Source: Alphaproteobacteria bacterium UBA2966 (GTDB lineage: Bacteria; Pseudomonadota; Alphaproteobacteria; UBA2966). From it: a stretch of 43,948 nucleotides of DNA. The notes under the pieces were generated by a model. It worked only from the letters and a program-made list of their open reading frames with translations. It did no database searches and was not told where the DNA came from. The stretch lies in assembly GCA_002348365.1 (NCBI GenBank), contig DEBC01000050.1:1-43948 (forward strand). Direction: 5' to 3'. The position numbers and the translations under genes were made by a program. Shown one piece after another: positions 7,112-15,733 of the stretch; position 1 is the stretch's first letter; each line of letters opens with the position of its first letter.

Positions 7112-8734
7112 ATGTCATCCGCAGACGTTCGTGCGAGTTTGGATCATCCGGTCGTTGATGCTGACGGCCACATGCTCGAATTCACGCCAGTATTCCTCGA
7201 TCACCTGAAGGTTGTCGGTGGACCCGAATTGGTCGAGCGCTTCGTCGCTCGGTCCAAGGAAAACCGTGAGGCGATGTGGTATGCGCTCTCGCCGGAGAAG
7301 CGCGCCGAATACCGCCTGGCTCGGCCGCCGTGGTGGGCCGTGGCAGCGCGCAACACGATGGATCGAGCCACTTCGATGTTGCCGAACCTCATGAAAGCGC
7401 GACTGGATGAATTCGGCTTCGACTTCTGCATCTCCTACCCGACGTTGGGCTTCTTTCTGTTTGACGAGCCCGACGATGAACTTCGTCAGGCAAGCTGTCG
7501 CGCCCAGAACAATATGGTCGCCGACATTTTTTCGGGGGTTAAGGATCGAATTACGCCAGCGGCGACGGTGCCCTCGTACACCCCGGAAGAGGCCATCTCG
7601 GAGCTGGAGCACGTGGTGAACAGCCTGGGCCTCAAAGCCGTCATGCTCTCTAATCTCGTACGTCGGGTGATTCCCAAGGCGGCGGGAAAAGAGTGGGAAG
7701 GCGAGCAGGCAGAATGGATCGATCCCCTAGCGCTCGATTCCGAATACGACTACGACCCGGTTTGGCAGAAATGTATGGAACTGGGAGTCGCTCCAACGGC
7801 GCATTCGTTCATGCAGGGAGCTGGCTGGCGTCGGTCTCACTCCTGCTACGCCTACAACCAAACCGGTCATTTCGCCGATGCGGGAGAAGCCTTCTCGAAA
7901 GCACTCTTTTTCGGCGGAGTCACGAACCGGTTTCCCGAGCTCAATTTCGGCGTGCTCGAAGGCGGGGTCGGTTATGCCATCACAGTGTTCGCGACGCTGA
8001 TCGAGGTGTGGCACAAGCGTGGTGCTCCGGGTATCGCGAACCTCGACCCGTCTTCGCTCAATTACAACGAACTCCGCGACCTCTTTACGCGCTATGGGGG
8101 AGATCAGTTTGCCCAACGGCTCGGAGAAGACGAGAGGATTGGTTACTCGATTCTTCGGTCCGACCGTGTCGTGCGTGAGGCTGACAAGCGACTCCTGGAC
8201 GAGTATGCCCCCGCAGGTGTGGAGAGCGATGAAGATATCCGGAAGCGTTTCGTCGACCGCATCTGGTTTGGCTGCGAGGCTGACGATGTGATGACACCGA
8301 TGGCGCTCCATGGCCGGGGCGTCCCATTGGGCGCGAAGGTCAAGGCGACATTCGGTTCCGACATCGGGCACTGGGATGTCCAGAGAATGAACCACGTCCT
8401 CGAAGAGGCGTATGAGATGGTCGAGGACGGTCTGGCTTCCGAAGAGGATTTCCGCGACTTCACATTCACGAATCCGGTGACTTTGCATGCCGGCATGAAC
8501 CCGAAGTTCTTCAAGGGCACCGTCGTTGAAGAGGAAGTCGACCAGTTGCTCGAAGAGCAGGGCTTGCCAACTTCGGAGAGCCGGCCGGTCGCGGCGAGGA
8601 AACCTGCGAGCGAGCCGACCAATGGGGGCAAGCCGGCCCCGTCTCAACCCAGTGAAGCCGCCGGTCTTCCCGGAATGCCGTTCATTCCCGCGGACAACTG
8701 GTGGTTCAAGAACAACCGTCACATGAGAGGTTAA
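7112..8734 (+). CDS. Amidohydrolase family protein with a C-terminal extension
   Basis: Predicted 540-residue metal-dependent hydrolase or decarboxylase of the amidohydrolase-2 (ACMSD-related, PF04909-type) TIM-barrel family. The first strand has D16-A-D18-G-H20-M-L-E23, the metal-binding pattern of one large branch; an inner His is in TAHSFMQG and the late catalytic Asp is in FGSDIGHWD. The core ends near residue 484 (FKGTVVEEEVDQLLEE). Beyond it is a Pro/Ala/Ser-rich linker (485-518) and an aromatic, basic end segment (519-540, with PADNWWFKNNRHMRG) that I do not recognise from the family. The ATG at 7112 has GGGGG seven bases upstream. It is followed five bases later by a MetX-like hydrolase gene, so the pair probably acts in one pathway. 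Confidence 0.88.
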   Translation: MSSADVRASLDHPVVDADGHMLEFTPVFLDHLKVVGGPELVERFVARSKENREAMWYALSPEKRAEYRLARPPWWAVAARNTMDRATSMLPNLMKARLDEFGFDFCISYPTLGFFLFDEPDDELRQASCRAQNNMVADIFSGVKDRITPAATVPSYTPEEAISELEHVVNSLGLKAVMLSNLVRRVIPKAAGKEWEGEQAEWIDPLALDSEYDYDPVWQKCMELGVAPTAHSFMQGAGWRRSHSCYAYNQTGHFADAGEAFSKALFFGGVTNRFPELNFGVLEGGVGYAITVFATLIEVWHKRGAPGIANLDPSSLNYNELRDLFTRYGGDQFAQRLGEDERIGYSILRSDRVVREADKRLLDEYAPAGVESDEDIRKRFVDRIWFGCEADDVMTPMALHGRGVPLGAKVKATFGSDIGHWDVQRMNHVLEEAYEMVEDGLASEEDFRDFTFTNPVTLHAGMNPKFFKGTVVEEEVDQLLEEQGLPTSESRPVAARKPASEPTNGGKPAPSQPSEAAGLPGMPFIPADNWWFKNNRHMRG

Positions 8735-8739
8735 GGGCG

Positions 8740-9789
8740 ATGAGTATCAACGAATACTATTCGGAAGACGTGCACGGGAAGCACGAGTATTTCGATCTCG
8801 GTGATTTCCCCCTCATTAGCGGAGGAACCTTGCGGGGCGCCCGACTGGCGTACAAGACCCACGGTCGCCTGAATGCCTCCAAGAGCAACGCGATCCTGTT
8901 TCCGCACATGTATTCGGGTTCGCCGCTGCACATGGAAATGTTCGTTGGCGAGGGCCGTGCGCTGGACCCGCAGGAGTACTTCATCATTCTCCCGGGTCAG
9001 TTCGGCAACGGATTGTCCCCTTCCCCCAGCAATACACCCCCGCCTTACAATCAGACGGCGTTTCCGGACCTGATGATCGGAGACGACGTCGTCGCACAGC
9101 ACAAACTGGTAACCGAAGCCTTCGGCATCGAGGAGCTTCAGCTTGTGCTGGGCTGGTCCATGGGTGCCCAACAGACATACGAATGGGCAGTCCGGTATCC
9201 GGACATGGTGAAGCGCGCCGCACCGTTTGCTGGCACGGCCCGGACGTCAGACCACTGCCGGATCTTCCTGAAGTGCCTGATCGAGGCCATTACGTCGGAT
9301 CCGGCCTTCGAGAACGGATTCTACAAGGACGCGCATGCGGTCCACGCAGGATTGCGCCGTCATGCGGACCTGTTTGCGCTGATGGGGGCCTGTCAGGAGC
9401 TTTACGTCACGGAGGCCTGGCGTTCGCTTGGGTTCTCGTCGGTCGGGGATTTCCTCGCCGCGTTCTGGCAGAACTGGTTCCTGCCGATGGATCCCAACAA
9501 CCTCATCTCCATGATGATGAAATGGTACCGGAGCGATGTCAGCCTCCATACCAACGGCGATTTGAAGAAGGCATTGGCGCGAATCAAGGCAAAGACATAT
9601 GTCATCGCGTTCGCCAACGACATGTTCTTTCCCGTTGATGATCAGGAAGCGGACCGCAAATTGATCAAAGGGTCAAAGCTTAAGGTGATCGACACCTTGT
9701 GGGCCCACTTTGCCATGCTCTGCCTGACCGAGGACGATCGAATTGCGATCGACACGAACCTGAAGGAGTTGCTGAACGAAGGCGCCTAG
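8740..9789 (+). CDS. MetX-like alpha/beta hydrolase (homoserine acetyltransferase superfamily)
   Basis: Predicted 349-residue alpha/beta hydrolase. It has the layout of homoserine O-acetyltransferase relatives: TYKxHG-like opening (LAYKTHGRLNASKSNAIL), nucleophile S140 in LVLGWSMGAQQ, acid D294 in FANDMFFP and H323 in LWAHFAM. Many members of this superfamily outside methionine operons are hydrolases or acyltransferases of other substrates, and no methionine gene is nearby, so I do not call it metX. The ATG at 8740 follows the amidohydrolase stop by five bases, indicating co-transcription. A catabolic or acyl-transfer role shared with the amidohydrolase is an inference. Confidence 0.85.
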   Translation: MSINEYYSEDVHGKHEYFDLGDFPLISGGTLRGARLAYKTHGRLNASKSNAILFPHMYSGSPLHMEMFVGEGRALDPQEYFIILPGQFGNGLSPSPSNTPPPYNQTAFPDLMIGDDVVAQHKLVTEAFGIEELQLVLGWSMGAQQTYEWAVRYPDMVKRAAPFAGTARTSDHCRIFLKCLIEAITSDPAFENGFYKDAHAVHAGLRRHADLFALMGACQELYVTEAWRSLGFSSVGDFLAAFWQNWFLPMDPNNLISMMMKWYRSDVSLHTNGDLKKALARIKAKTYVIAFANDMFFPVDDQEADRKLIKGSKLKVIDTLWAHFAMLCLTEDDRIAIDTNLKELLNEGA

Positions 9790-9845
9790 CGACCCGATTT
9801 GCCGCCTGCGGGGCGCCTCTCATATGACTTCTGTGTCGACGAAGG

Positions 9846-9920
9846 TGGTGGGCGCACCTGGGATTGAACCAGGGACCTTCCGCATGTGAAACGGACGCTC
9901 TACCGCTGAGCTATGCGCCC
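9846..9920 (-). tRNA. tRNA-Val (anticodon CAC)
   Basis: Read on the minus strand this folds as a complete cloverleaf: acceptor GGGCGCA/TGCGCCC, D arm GCTC/GAGC, anticodon stem TCCGT/GCGGA (one T-G pair) with loop TTCACAT, T arm CCTGG-TTCAATC-CCAGG. The anticodon is CAC, reading the valine codon GTG. The discriminator A and the 3' CCA are encoded (9849-9846). It is a single gene, not part of a cluster. Confidence 0.95.
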
Positions 9921-9958
9921 TCGGTGACAATTCACCGCCAGAGGTGTCTGGCAGCGGT

Positions 9959-9985
9959 CTTATGCGCGCGACCCGTGACTGTCAA
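9959..9985 (-). promoter_or_regulatory. Predicted promoter of tRNA-Val
   Basis: A perfect TTGACA (9985-9980) precedes CATAAG (9964-9959) with a 15-base spacer, about 39 bases upstream of the mature tRNA 5' end. The -35 is consensus; the -10 matches four of six and the spacer is short, so the exact -10 is uncertain. Confidence 0.5.
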
Positions 9986-10020
9986 GAATTGCACGCGTCC
10001 TCCAACCGCTCATCCGCGGT

Positions 10021-10995
10021 TCAGCTCGTGGGCACAGGTCCCATGAGCTTCGCATCATCGAGTTCGTTCAATCGATTTATGCGGATGATTGCGCGCAGTT
10101 CTTCGGTGTAAACGGCGCCACGTTCGGAGTACTCAGTCAGTGTGTGCGTCAGTGAATCTCCTGACAGAGCCGCACCAGCCCGTCGAGCCGCCGCGCGAGC
10201 CTCTCGAAACGCTTGATAGGCGGGATGGTTGTTGAGGTTGAGGGCATATTTCCATACCGACCGCATGAGGCTCTTGAACGCGCGGACACGGTGCTTCTTG
10301 TTCGCGTCTCTGCCAGTCGGCGCCATACCGCGCACATTTCTGTTCTCTGTCCATTGTCCGAACAGTGCGTTTCCCAGCTTGGCAAAGCGTGACGTACCCC
10401 AGCCGCTTTCGGTCGCGGCTTGTGCCAGCGCCAGAGAGACTGGGATTGCATCCACACGGGCGATAAGCGATCGAATGTTTCCATTCTCAACCGCGTAAAT
10501 CTCCTGCATTTCCGTCAGCCACTGCGAGTCCGAGCGGGAGGTCGCTTTCTTCGAATTCCGCGCCTCACTCAATGCTTGGAGGCGTGCGCGATCGGCGACG
10601 AGACGTTCATTGACACTTAGAATCAGGGGCAGGAGACTTGCCAGAAACAATTCCTTGCGTTCCTTGACGGACGTCACTTGCGAAAGGTCGTGAGGGAGTT
10701 CGGTCAGATACATCCGCGGAACATCGGCTTGGCCGCTGCGTATGCCATCCAGGGTGTATCCGCGCTCTGCATACCGGTGAAGTAGGGCTTCCGAGGTGAA
10801 GGCGCGAAATTCGAGAGACGGCGACGGTGATGGCCCCGTGTAGGGCGGCGGCGGGCCCTTGAATACGGGTAACCAGAGAATGCCGGTTTGCGTTCCGGCG
10901 GTTCCGACCGCGATTACAGCAAAGATCGATGCGTAAAGATGATTTGGCGTCAGCTCTTTGAGCTTAGAAAGGCGCTCTGAAATTCTTTTCCACAC
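10021..10995 (-). CDS. Bax-type glucosaminidase-domain protein
   Basis: Predicted 324-residue membrane-anchored peptidoglycan hydrolase resembling E. coli Bax and the mannosyl-glycoprotein endo-beta-N-acetylglucosaminidase (PF01832) fold. There is one N-terminal hydrophobic segment at about residues 21-45, then a Pro-rich stretch, then the catalytic region. AQAATESGWGTSRFA carries the candidate catalytic E196, followed by GNALFGQW, which is the usual lysozyme-like signature. It would act on the cell wall in the periplasm. The start is a GTG at 10995 with little ribosome binding signal. It is the second gene after gph on the minus strand with a 28-base gap. Confidence 0.85.
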   Translation of the reverse strand: MWKRISERLSKLKELTPNHLYASIFAVIAVGTAGTQTGILWLPVFKGPPPPYTGPSPSPSLEFRAFTSEALLHRYAERGYTLDGIRSGQADVPRMYLTELPHDLSQVTSVKERKELFLASLLPLILSVNERLVADRARLQALSEARNSKKATSRSDSQWLTEMQEIYAVENGNIRSLIARVDAIPVSLALAQAATESGWGTSRFAKLGNALFGQWTENRNVRGMAPTGRDANKKHRVRAFKSLMRSVWKYALNLNNHPAYQAFREARAAARRAGAALSGDSLTHTLTEYSERGAVYTEELRAIIRINRLNELDDAKLMGPVPTS

Positions 10996-11023
10996 GATTT
11001 GGCCTGTTCAACGCACCAGGAAG

Positions 11024-11695
11024 TCATGTGAACCGAAGGAGGGTCTCAGGCAAATCCGCCAAATGATCAATGATGGCGTCGGCACCGAGTTCGTTCACCG
11101 GAATCATCGTATACCCGTAACTTACCGCCACCACGGGCACTTCCGCAGCGCGTGCCACCTCGATGTCCGCCTGACTGTCGCCGATCATGACAGCATCCTG
11201 GGTAGCCACGTTCATATGGGCCAGCGTCGTCAGAAGGTGCTCCGCCTCAGGCTTTTTCACCGCCAGGCTGTCGCCACCCAGGATCGCGGCGAAGTAATCG
11301 ATAAGGTCCAATTCTCCGAGCAGTGTTTCGGACAGCGCGGCCGGTTTGTTCGTACAGACTCCCAAAGTCACGCCGTCATTTGTCAGATGGTCCAATACGT
11401 CCCGGGCCGCCGGGAAGGGGACACTCTGGTCGATCAGGTGTTCTCGATAGAATTCGAAAGCGCTGACGAACATTGCGTCGATATCCGCGCCGTCCGGAAC
11501 GCCGCCGGTCGCGACCAAGGATCTCTCGATCAGCTTGCGGAGACCCTGTCCCACCATCGTCCGCACGGACTCGACGGTGACCGGGCCTCGTTCGACGCGT
11601 GGCAGAACGTGATTGAGTGCGGCAGTCAGGTCCGGCGCTGTATCGACGAGCGTCCCGTCGAGATCAAAGACTACGGCGCGTGGCAGTGAACTCAT
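11024..11695 (-). CDS. gph: Phosphoglycolate phosphatase (HAD superfamily)
   Basis: Predicted 223-residue HAD hydrolase that dephosphorylates 2-phosphoglycolate, the salvage step after oxidative DNA repair or oxygenation side reactions. Motif I is VVFDLDGTLVDT (D11 nucleophile, D13), motif II lies in GVCTNKP, and motifs III and IV are in KKPEAEHL and MIGDSQADIEVA. An alpha-helical cap follows motif I. The ATG at 11695 gives the standard MSSLPRAVVFDLDG start; upstream in-frame codons lack family character. It is divergent from glmU across a 134-base gap and followed by the Bax-type gene. Other HAD phosphatases are possible, but GDSQADIEVARAA is typical of Gph. Confidence 0.88.
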   Translation of the reverse strand: MSSLPRAVVFDLDGTLVDTAPDLTAALNHVLPRVERGPVTVESVRTMVGQGLRKLIERSLVATGGVPDGADIDAMFVSAFEFYREHLIDQSVPFPAARDVLDHLTNDGVTLGVCTNKPAALSETLLGELDLIDYFAAILGGDSLAVKKPEAEHLLTTLAHMNVATQDAVMIGDSQADIEVARAAEVPVVAVSYGYTMIPVNELGADAIIDHLADLPETLLRFT

Positions 11696-11829
11696 TGAAA
11701 AAACTCGTAAGAATTCGTGACTTGGGCTATGACACAGCTTATGGCATGGTCCGCCACCGAAACTCGGTTCCATTGCGTTTTAGACGCCTTGCCGATGCGA
11801 CCCAAGTAAAATCGTGAACCCACGCACGC

Positions 11830-13185
11830 ATGACTAACTCCGACGTGGCCGTCGTCGTCCTTGCAGCCGGCAAGGGCACAAGAATGGAATCCGAGATTCC
11901 CAAGGTACTCCACGGCGTCGCTGGACGGCCGATGCTCATGCACGTACTCGATGCTGCAGCAGCCGTCGCGCCCCAAAGAACGATCGTCGTGGTGGGCCAT
12001 GGCATGGATGCCGTCGCCCAGGTGGTCAATGGCGTCGCAATGGTCACACAGGAGTCCCAACTCGGGACGGGGCATGCCGTCCTGCAGACACAGCCGGAAC
12101 TCAACGACTTCGACGGTGACGTGTTGGTGCTGTTCGCCGACAGCCCGTTGATTACCTCCGCAACGATGCGGCGGCTTGTCGATGCCAGAAGGAATGCGGT
12201 CAATCCTGCCGTGGCGGTCTTGGGCTTTCGGCCACTTGATCCTGCCGACTATGGCCGACTCGTGACCAATGGCAGTGGCCAGTTGGAGGCCATCGTCGAG
12301 TTTCGGGATGCCGATGCGACGCAGCGTGAAATCGGTCTTTGCAACGGCGGCGTCATGGCGATCGACGGAGCCGTATTGTTCAAGTACCTGTCGCAGGTCG
12401 GCAGCGACAACGCCAAAGGCGAGTACTACCTGACGGACTTGATCGAGATTGCCCGGAGAGACGGTCGAGAGTGTGTCGTCGTCGAATGCCCGGAAGAAGA
12501 AACCTATGGCATCAATTCACGCACGGATCTGGCCGCTGCTGAGGCCGTCATGCAGCAACGTTTGCGTGCGACGGCCATGGCCGGCGGTGTGACCATGGTT
12601 GATCCTGACTCCGTGTATTTGAGTTCGGACACGACGTTTGGCCGCGATGTCGTGCTCGAGCCTCAGGTTTATTTTGGTCCGGGGGTGCGCATCGGTGACG
12701 GTGTCCACATTCGGGCATTCAGCCATCTTGAGGGCGCTACTGTCGCAGCCGGAGCCACCATTGGGCCCTATGCCCGTTTACGGCCCGGCGCCGACATTGG
12801 TGCCGCGGCGCGGATCGGAAACTTCGTGGAAGTGAAGGCATCGACGGTAGAGACCGGCGCGAAAGTGAACCACTTGACCTACATCGGCGACGCGCGTGTC
12901 GGTGAGGGCGCGAACGTCGGAGCGGGGACCATCACCTGCAATTACGACGGTGTCGCCAAGCATCACACGGACATTGGTGCAGGTGCCTTTATCGGCTCAA
13001 ACAGCTCCTTGGTGGCGCCGGTGAAGATCGGCGATGGCGCCATCGTGGGTGCCGGCAGTGCAATCAGCCGAGATGTTCCGGCTGGAGCCCTTGCCGTGAC
13101 CCGTGCGGAACAATCTGAAAAGCCCGGATGGGCAAAGAAGTTTTTCGGCCGTCTGAAGGCGCGGTCGAACTCCGAGAAATCGTAA
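11830..13185 (+). CDS. glmU: Bifunctional UDP-GlcNAc pyrophosphorylase / glucosamine-1-P acetyltransferase
   Basis: Predicted 451-residue GlmU, which acetylates glucosamine-1-phosphate and then joins it to UTP to make UDP-GlcNAc for peptidoglycan and lipopolysaccharide. The uridylyltransferase domain opens with VVVLAAGKGTRMES and contains GTGHAV and FADSPLI. From about residue 250 the sequence is a left-handed beta helix of hexapeptide repeats (for example GARIGNFVEVKAS, GEGANVGAGTITCNYDG), with the conserved GxITCNYDG and NHLTYIGD of the acetyltransferase site. Length is normal. Upstream ribosome binding signal is weak. glmS follows 24 bases later. Confidence 0.97.
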   Translation: MTNSDVAVVVLAAGKGTRMESEIPKVLHGVAGRPMLMHVLDAAAAVAPQRTIVVVGHGMDAVAQVVNGVAMVTQESQLGTGHAVLQTQPELNDFDGDVLVLFADSPLITSATMRRLVDARRNAVNPAVAVLGFRPLDPADYGRLVTNGSGQLEAIVEFRDADATQREIGLCNGGVMAIDGAVLFKYLSQVGSDNAKGEYYLTDLIEIARRDGRECVVVECPEEETYGINSRTDLAAAEAVMQQRLRATAMAGGVTMVDPDSVYLSSDTTFGRDVVLEPQVYFGPGVRIGDGVHIRAFSHLEGATVAAGATIGPYARLRPGADIGAAARIGNFVEVKASTVETGAKVNHLTYIGDARVGEGANVGAGTITCNYDGVAKHHTDIGAGAFIGSNSSLVAPVKIGDGAIVGAGSAISRDVPAGALAVTRAEQSEKPGWAKKFFGRLKARSNSEKS

Positions 13186-13209
13186 CTGAGGCCGGGCGGA
13201 GTCTGAAGG

Positions 13210-15033
13210 ATGTGTGGAATTGTTGGTGTTGTCGGGCAGGAACCGGCCGCCCCTGTGCTCATGGAGGGGCTGAAACGGCTCGAATACCGAGGTTACGATT
13301 CCGCAGGCGTTGCCACGCTGGTGAATGGCAGCATCGACCGGCGTCGAGCGGAAGGGAAGCTGTTGAATCTTCAGGCTCTGCTCGATCAAGCGCCGTTGCC
13401 CGGAGACATTGGAATTGGCCACACACGCTGGGCGACCCACGGCGTTCCGAATGAAGTCAATGCCCATCCCCACGTCACCGGCAAGGTAGCGCTGGTCCAC
13501 AACGGGATCATCGAGAATTATCGCGAACTCCGCGAAGAACTCATCCCATTGGGATACGAGTTCGAGACCGAGACGGATACGGAAGCCGTCGCCCAATTGA
13601 TCACCCGCTACATGGATGACGGAAATTCGCCGGTTGAGGCGACAGCACAAGCACTCGGGCGGCTCGAGGGTGCATTTGCGCTGGCCATCATATTCGCCGG
13701 TGAACACGACCTCATGATCGGCGCTCGCCGTGGAAGCCCTCTTGTTGTGGGTTGGGGCGAAGGCGCGATGTATCTCGGCTCGGACGCCCTTGCGCTGGCA
13801 TCAGTCACGGATCGTGTCAGCTATCTCGACGAAGGGGATTGGGTGGTGCTGAGTCAGGGCGACGCCAGTGTTCGCAACGCAGCAGGTGACATCGTTGAGC
13901 CGGAGATCAAAATCACGGCGTTGACCGGGGCATTGGTCGGAAAGGGCAACCACCGCCACTACATGCTCAAGGAAATTTACGAACAGCCCACCGTTATCGG
14001 TGAAACGCTCAACACGTTCTTCAATCCGGCAAGCCGAACCATTCAACTCCCCGACCTGCCGTTCGACCTTTCAGCTGTCAGCAAGGTCACCATCGTCGCC
14101 TGCGGGACGTCATTTCTTGCTGGGCAGGTTGCGCGCTATTGGTTCGAACGTGTCGCCGGGATCAACGTCGAGATCGATATCGCCTCGGAGTTCCGCTATC
14201 GAGGCGCTTCGATGCCGGACGGCGGCCTCGCCATCTTCATTTCGCAGTCAGGAGAGACAGCAGACACCCTTGCCGCCCTACGTTATGCGCGCGATCAGGG
14301 AAATCACACGCTGGCCGTCGTCAATGTGGCCGAAAGCACCATGGCCCGCGAAGCGGACGCCCTGTTGCAAACTCACGCAGGTCCCGAGATCGGCGTCGCG
14401 TCCACCAAGGCTTTCACCTGCCAGCTCGTGACGCTGGCCTGTCTGGTCATTGCGACGGCCCGCGTGCGGGGCACCATAGACCATGAAGAGGAGGCCCATC
14501 TTTCCGCGGCAATCGCCGAGGTACCGGCTCGCGCAGCCGAGGTGTTGAACCACGATGAGATGTTGCAGGAGCTCGCCCATGAACTCGCCGAAGCTCGCGA
14601 TATCCTTTACATCGGCAGAGCGGCTGCCTTCCCGATTGCCTTGGAAGGTGCCCTGAAACTCAAGGAGATCTCATACATTCACGCCGAAGGGTTCGCGGCG
14701 GGGGAGCTTAAGCACGGGCCGATCGCGCTGATTGACGAAGACGTACCGGTCATCGTCATTGCGCCGTCGGACGATGTGTTCGATAAGACGGCGTCCAACA
14801 TGGAAGAGGTCATTGCGCGTGGTGCGCGGGTCGTCTTCCTGAGTGATGACGAAGGAATCACCCGCCTCGGGGATATGGCGGCCGCGAGCATTCAGCTTCC
14901 ATCTGTCGACCCTGTGGTCGCACCCATTCTCTACGCCATTCCGGTACAACTGCTGGCTTACCACGTCGCCGTGATCAAGGGCACCGACGTGGATCAACCC
15001 CGGAACCTCGCCAAGTCGGTGACGGTGGAGTAA
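13210..15033 (+). CDS. glmS: Glutamine-fructose-6-phosphate transaminase (isomerizing)
   Basis: Predicted 607-residue GlmS, the first step of the hexosamine pathway: fructose-6-P plus glutamine to glucosamine-6-P. The N-terminal Ntn domain begins MCGIVGVVG, so Cys2 becomes the N-terminal nucleophile; RGYDSAG and HTRWATHG follow. Two SIS domains hold CGTSFLAG, SQSGETADT, STKAFTCQ and LKLKEISYIHAEG with the late AEGFAAGELKHGPIALI; the C terminus ends NLAKSVTVE as in the family. AAGG lies just before the start. No glmS ribozyme is visible, as expected in this group. It lies 24 bases after glmU; GlmM is not in the window. Confidence 0.97.
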   Translation: MCGIVGVVGQEPAAPVLMEGLKRLEYRGYDSAGVATLVNGSIDRRRAEGKLLNLQALLDQAPLPGDIGIGHTRWATHGVPNEVNAHPHVTGKVALVHNGIIENYRELREELIPLGYEFETETDTEAVAQLITRYMDDGNSPVEATAQALGRLEGAFALAIIFAGEHDLMIGARRGSPLVVGWGEGAMYLGSDALALASVTDRVSYLDEGDWVVLSQGDASVRNAAGDIVEPEIKITALTGALVGKGNHRHYMLKEIYEQPTVIGETLNTFFNPASRTIQLPDLPFDLSAVSKVTIVACGTSFLAGQVARYWFERVAGINVEIDIASEFRYRGASMPDGGLAIFISQSGETADTLAALRYARDQGNHTLAVVNVAESTMAREADALLQTHAGPEIGVASTKAFTCQLVTLACLVIATARVRGTIDHEEEAHLSAAIAEVPARAAEVLNHDEMLQELAHELAEARDILYIGRAAAFPIALEGALKLKEISYIHAEGFAAGELKHGPIALIDEDVPVIVIAPSDDVFDKTASNMEEVIARGARVVFLSDDEGITRLGDMAAASIQLPSVDPVVAPILYAIPVQLLAYHVAVIKGTDVDQPRNLAKSVTVE

Positions 15034-15091
15034 TCTCCGTCGCTTGCGCCGCGAGCGGAGGACGTCGGCGCCAGAGAGTCTGGAGGGAATG

Positions 15092-15692
15092 ATGGCGGAA
15101 GCGAGAACCTTGCGCGAAATGGCGGGCGCATCACCTGAGCCGCCCCCATTTGAAGAATCGTCACTCGTGCTGATCGACTGCCAGCGGGAGTACACGGACG
15201 GCAAACTGCCGCTGACCGGTGTGAATGAAGCGTTGGCAGAAGGGGCAAGGGTGCTTAATGTGGCGCGCGCCGCAGGGGCCCCGATCGTTCATGTCATTCA
15301 TCGCGGCCAGACCGGGCGGGCTTTTCGATCCGACGGGACCCGGCGGGGAGGAGGTTTCCGAAGTGGCCGCCGCGCCGGACGAAAAGATCGTCTACAAGGG
15401 GCTGCCCAACGCATTCGCTGGTACTGATCTCGATGAGGTGCTGAAAGTTTTCGGCCGCAAGAACATGATCGCGATTGGATTCATGACGCATATTTGTGTC
15501 AGCTCGACCGTTCGTGCAGGCCTCGACCTCGGCTGTGGTCTGGCCGTCGTGGCAAATGCCTGTGCGACTCGCGACCTGCCGGATGGGCACGGCGGTGTGG
15601 TGACGGCATCGACGCTCCATCAGGCCGAGCTCGCGGCGCTGTCAGATCGGTTTGCGAGTGTGGTCGGCGACGTCAGCGCCTGGAACACATAA
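15092..15692 (+). pseudogene. Isochorismatase-like cysteine hydrolase, frameshifted
   Basis: Two overlapping frames together give one isochorismatase-superfamily protein of about 199 residues. The first frame holds SSLVLIDCQREYTDG (catalytic Asp) and APIVHVIHRGQTG; the second resumes with GLFDPTGPGGEEV, the Lys in IVYKGLPNAFAGT and the Cys in THICVSSTVRAGLDLG. Removing one G from the GGG at 15314-15316 restores T-G-G-L-F across the join. So the gene is broken by a one-base insertion or the sequence has an error in a G run. The ATG at 15092 has GGAGG five bases upstream. If intact, it would hydrolyse an amide or enol ether of unknown identity. Confidence 0.8.
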
Positions 15693-15733
15693 GACAGTGA
15701 GGCGTGAGGCCTCCTGAACCCACGGATGCCTGA

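Noticed and set aside
7727..8722. A 331-codon minus-strand frame under the amidohydrolase gene
   Set aside because: It mirrors a gene with clear catalytic motifs and ribosome binding site; no domain is visible in it.
8740..9789. Naming this gene metX
   Set aside because: The catalytic layout fits the superfamily, but there is no methionine gene nearby and it follows an amidohydrolase; the substrate-specific residues cannot be judged without an alignment.
13186..13209. A glmS ribozyme before glmS
   Set aside because: Only 24 bases separate glmU and glmS, too short for the ribozyme core, which is found mainly in Gram-positive bacteria.
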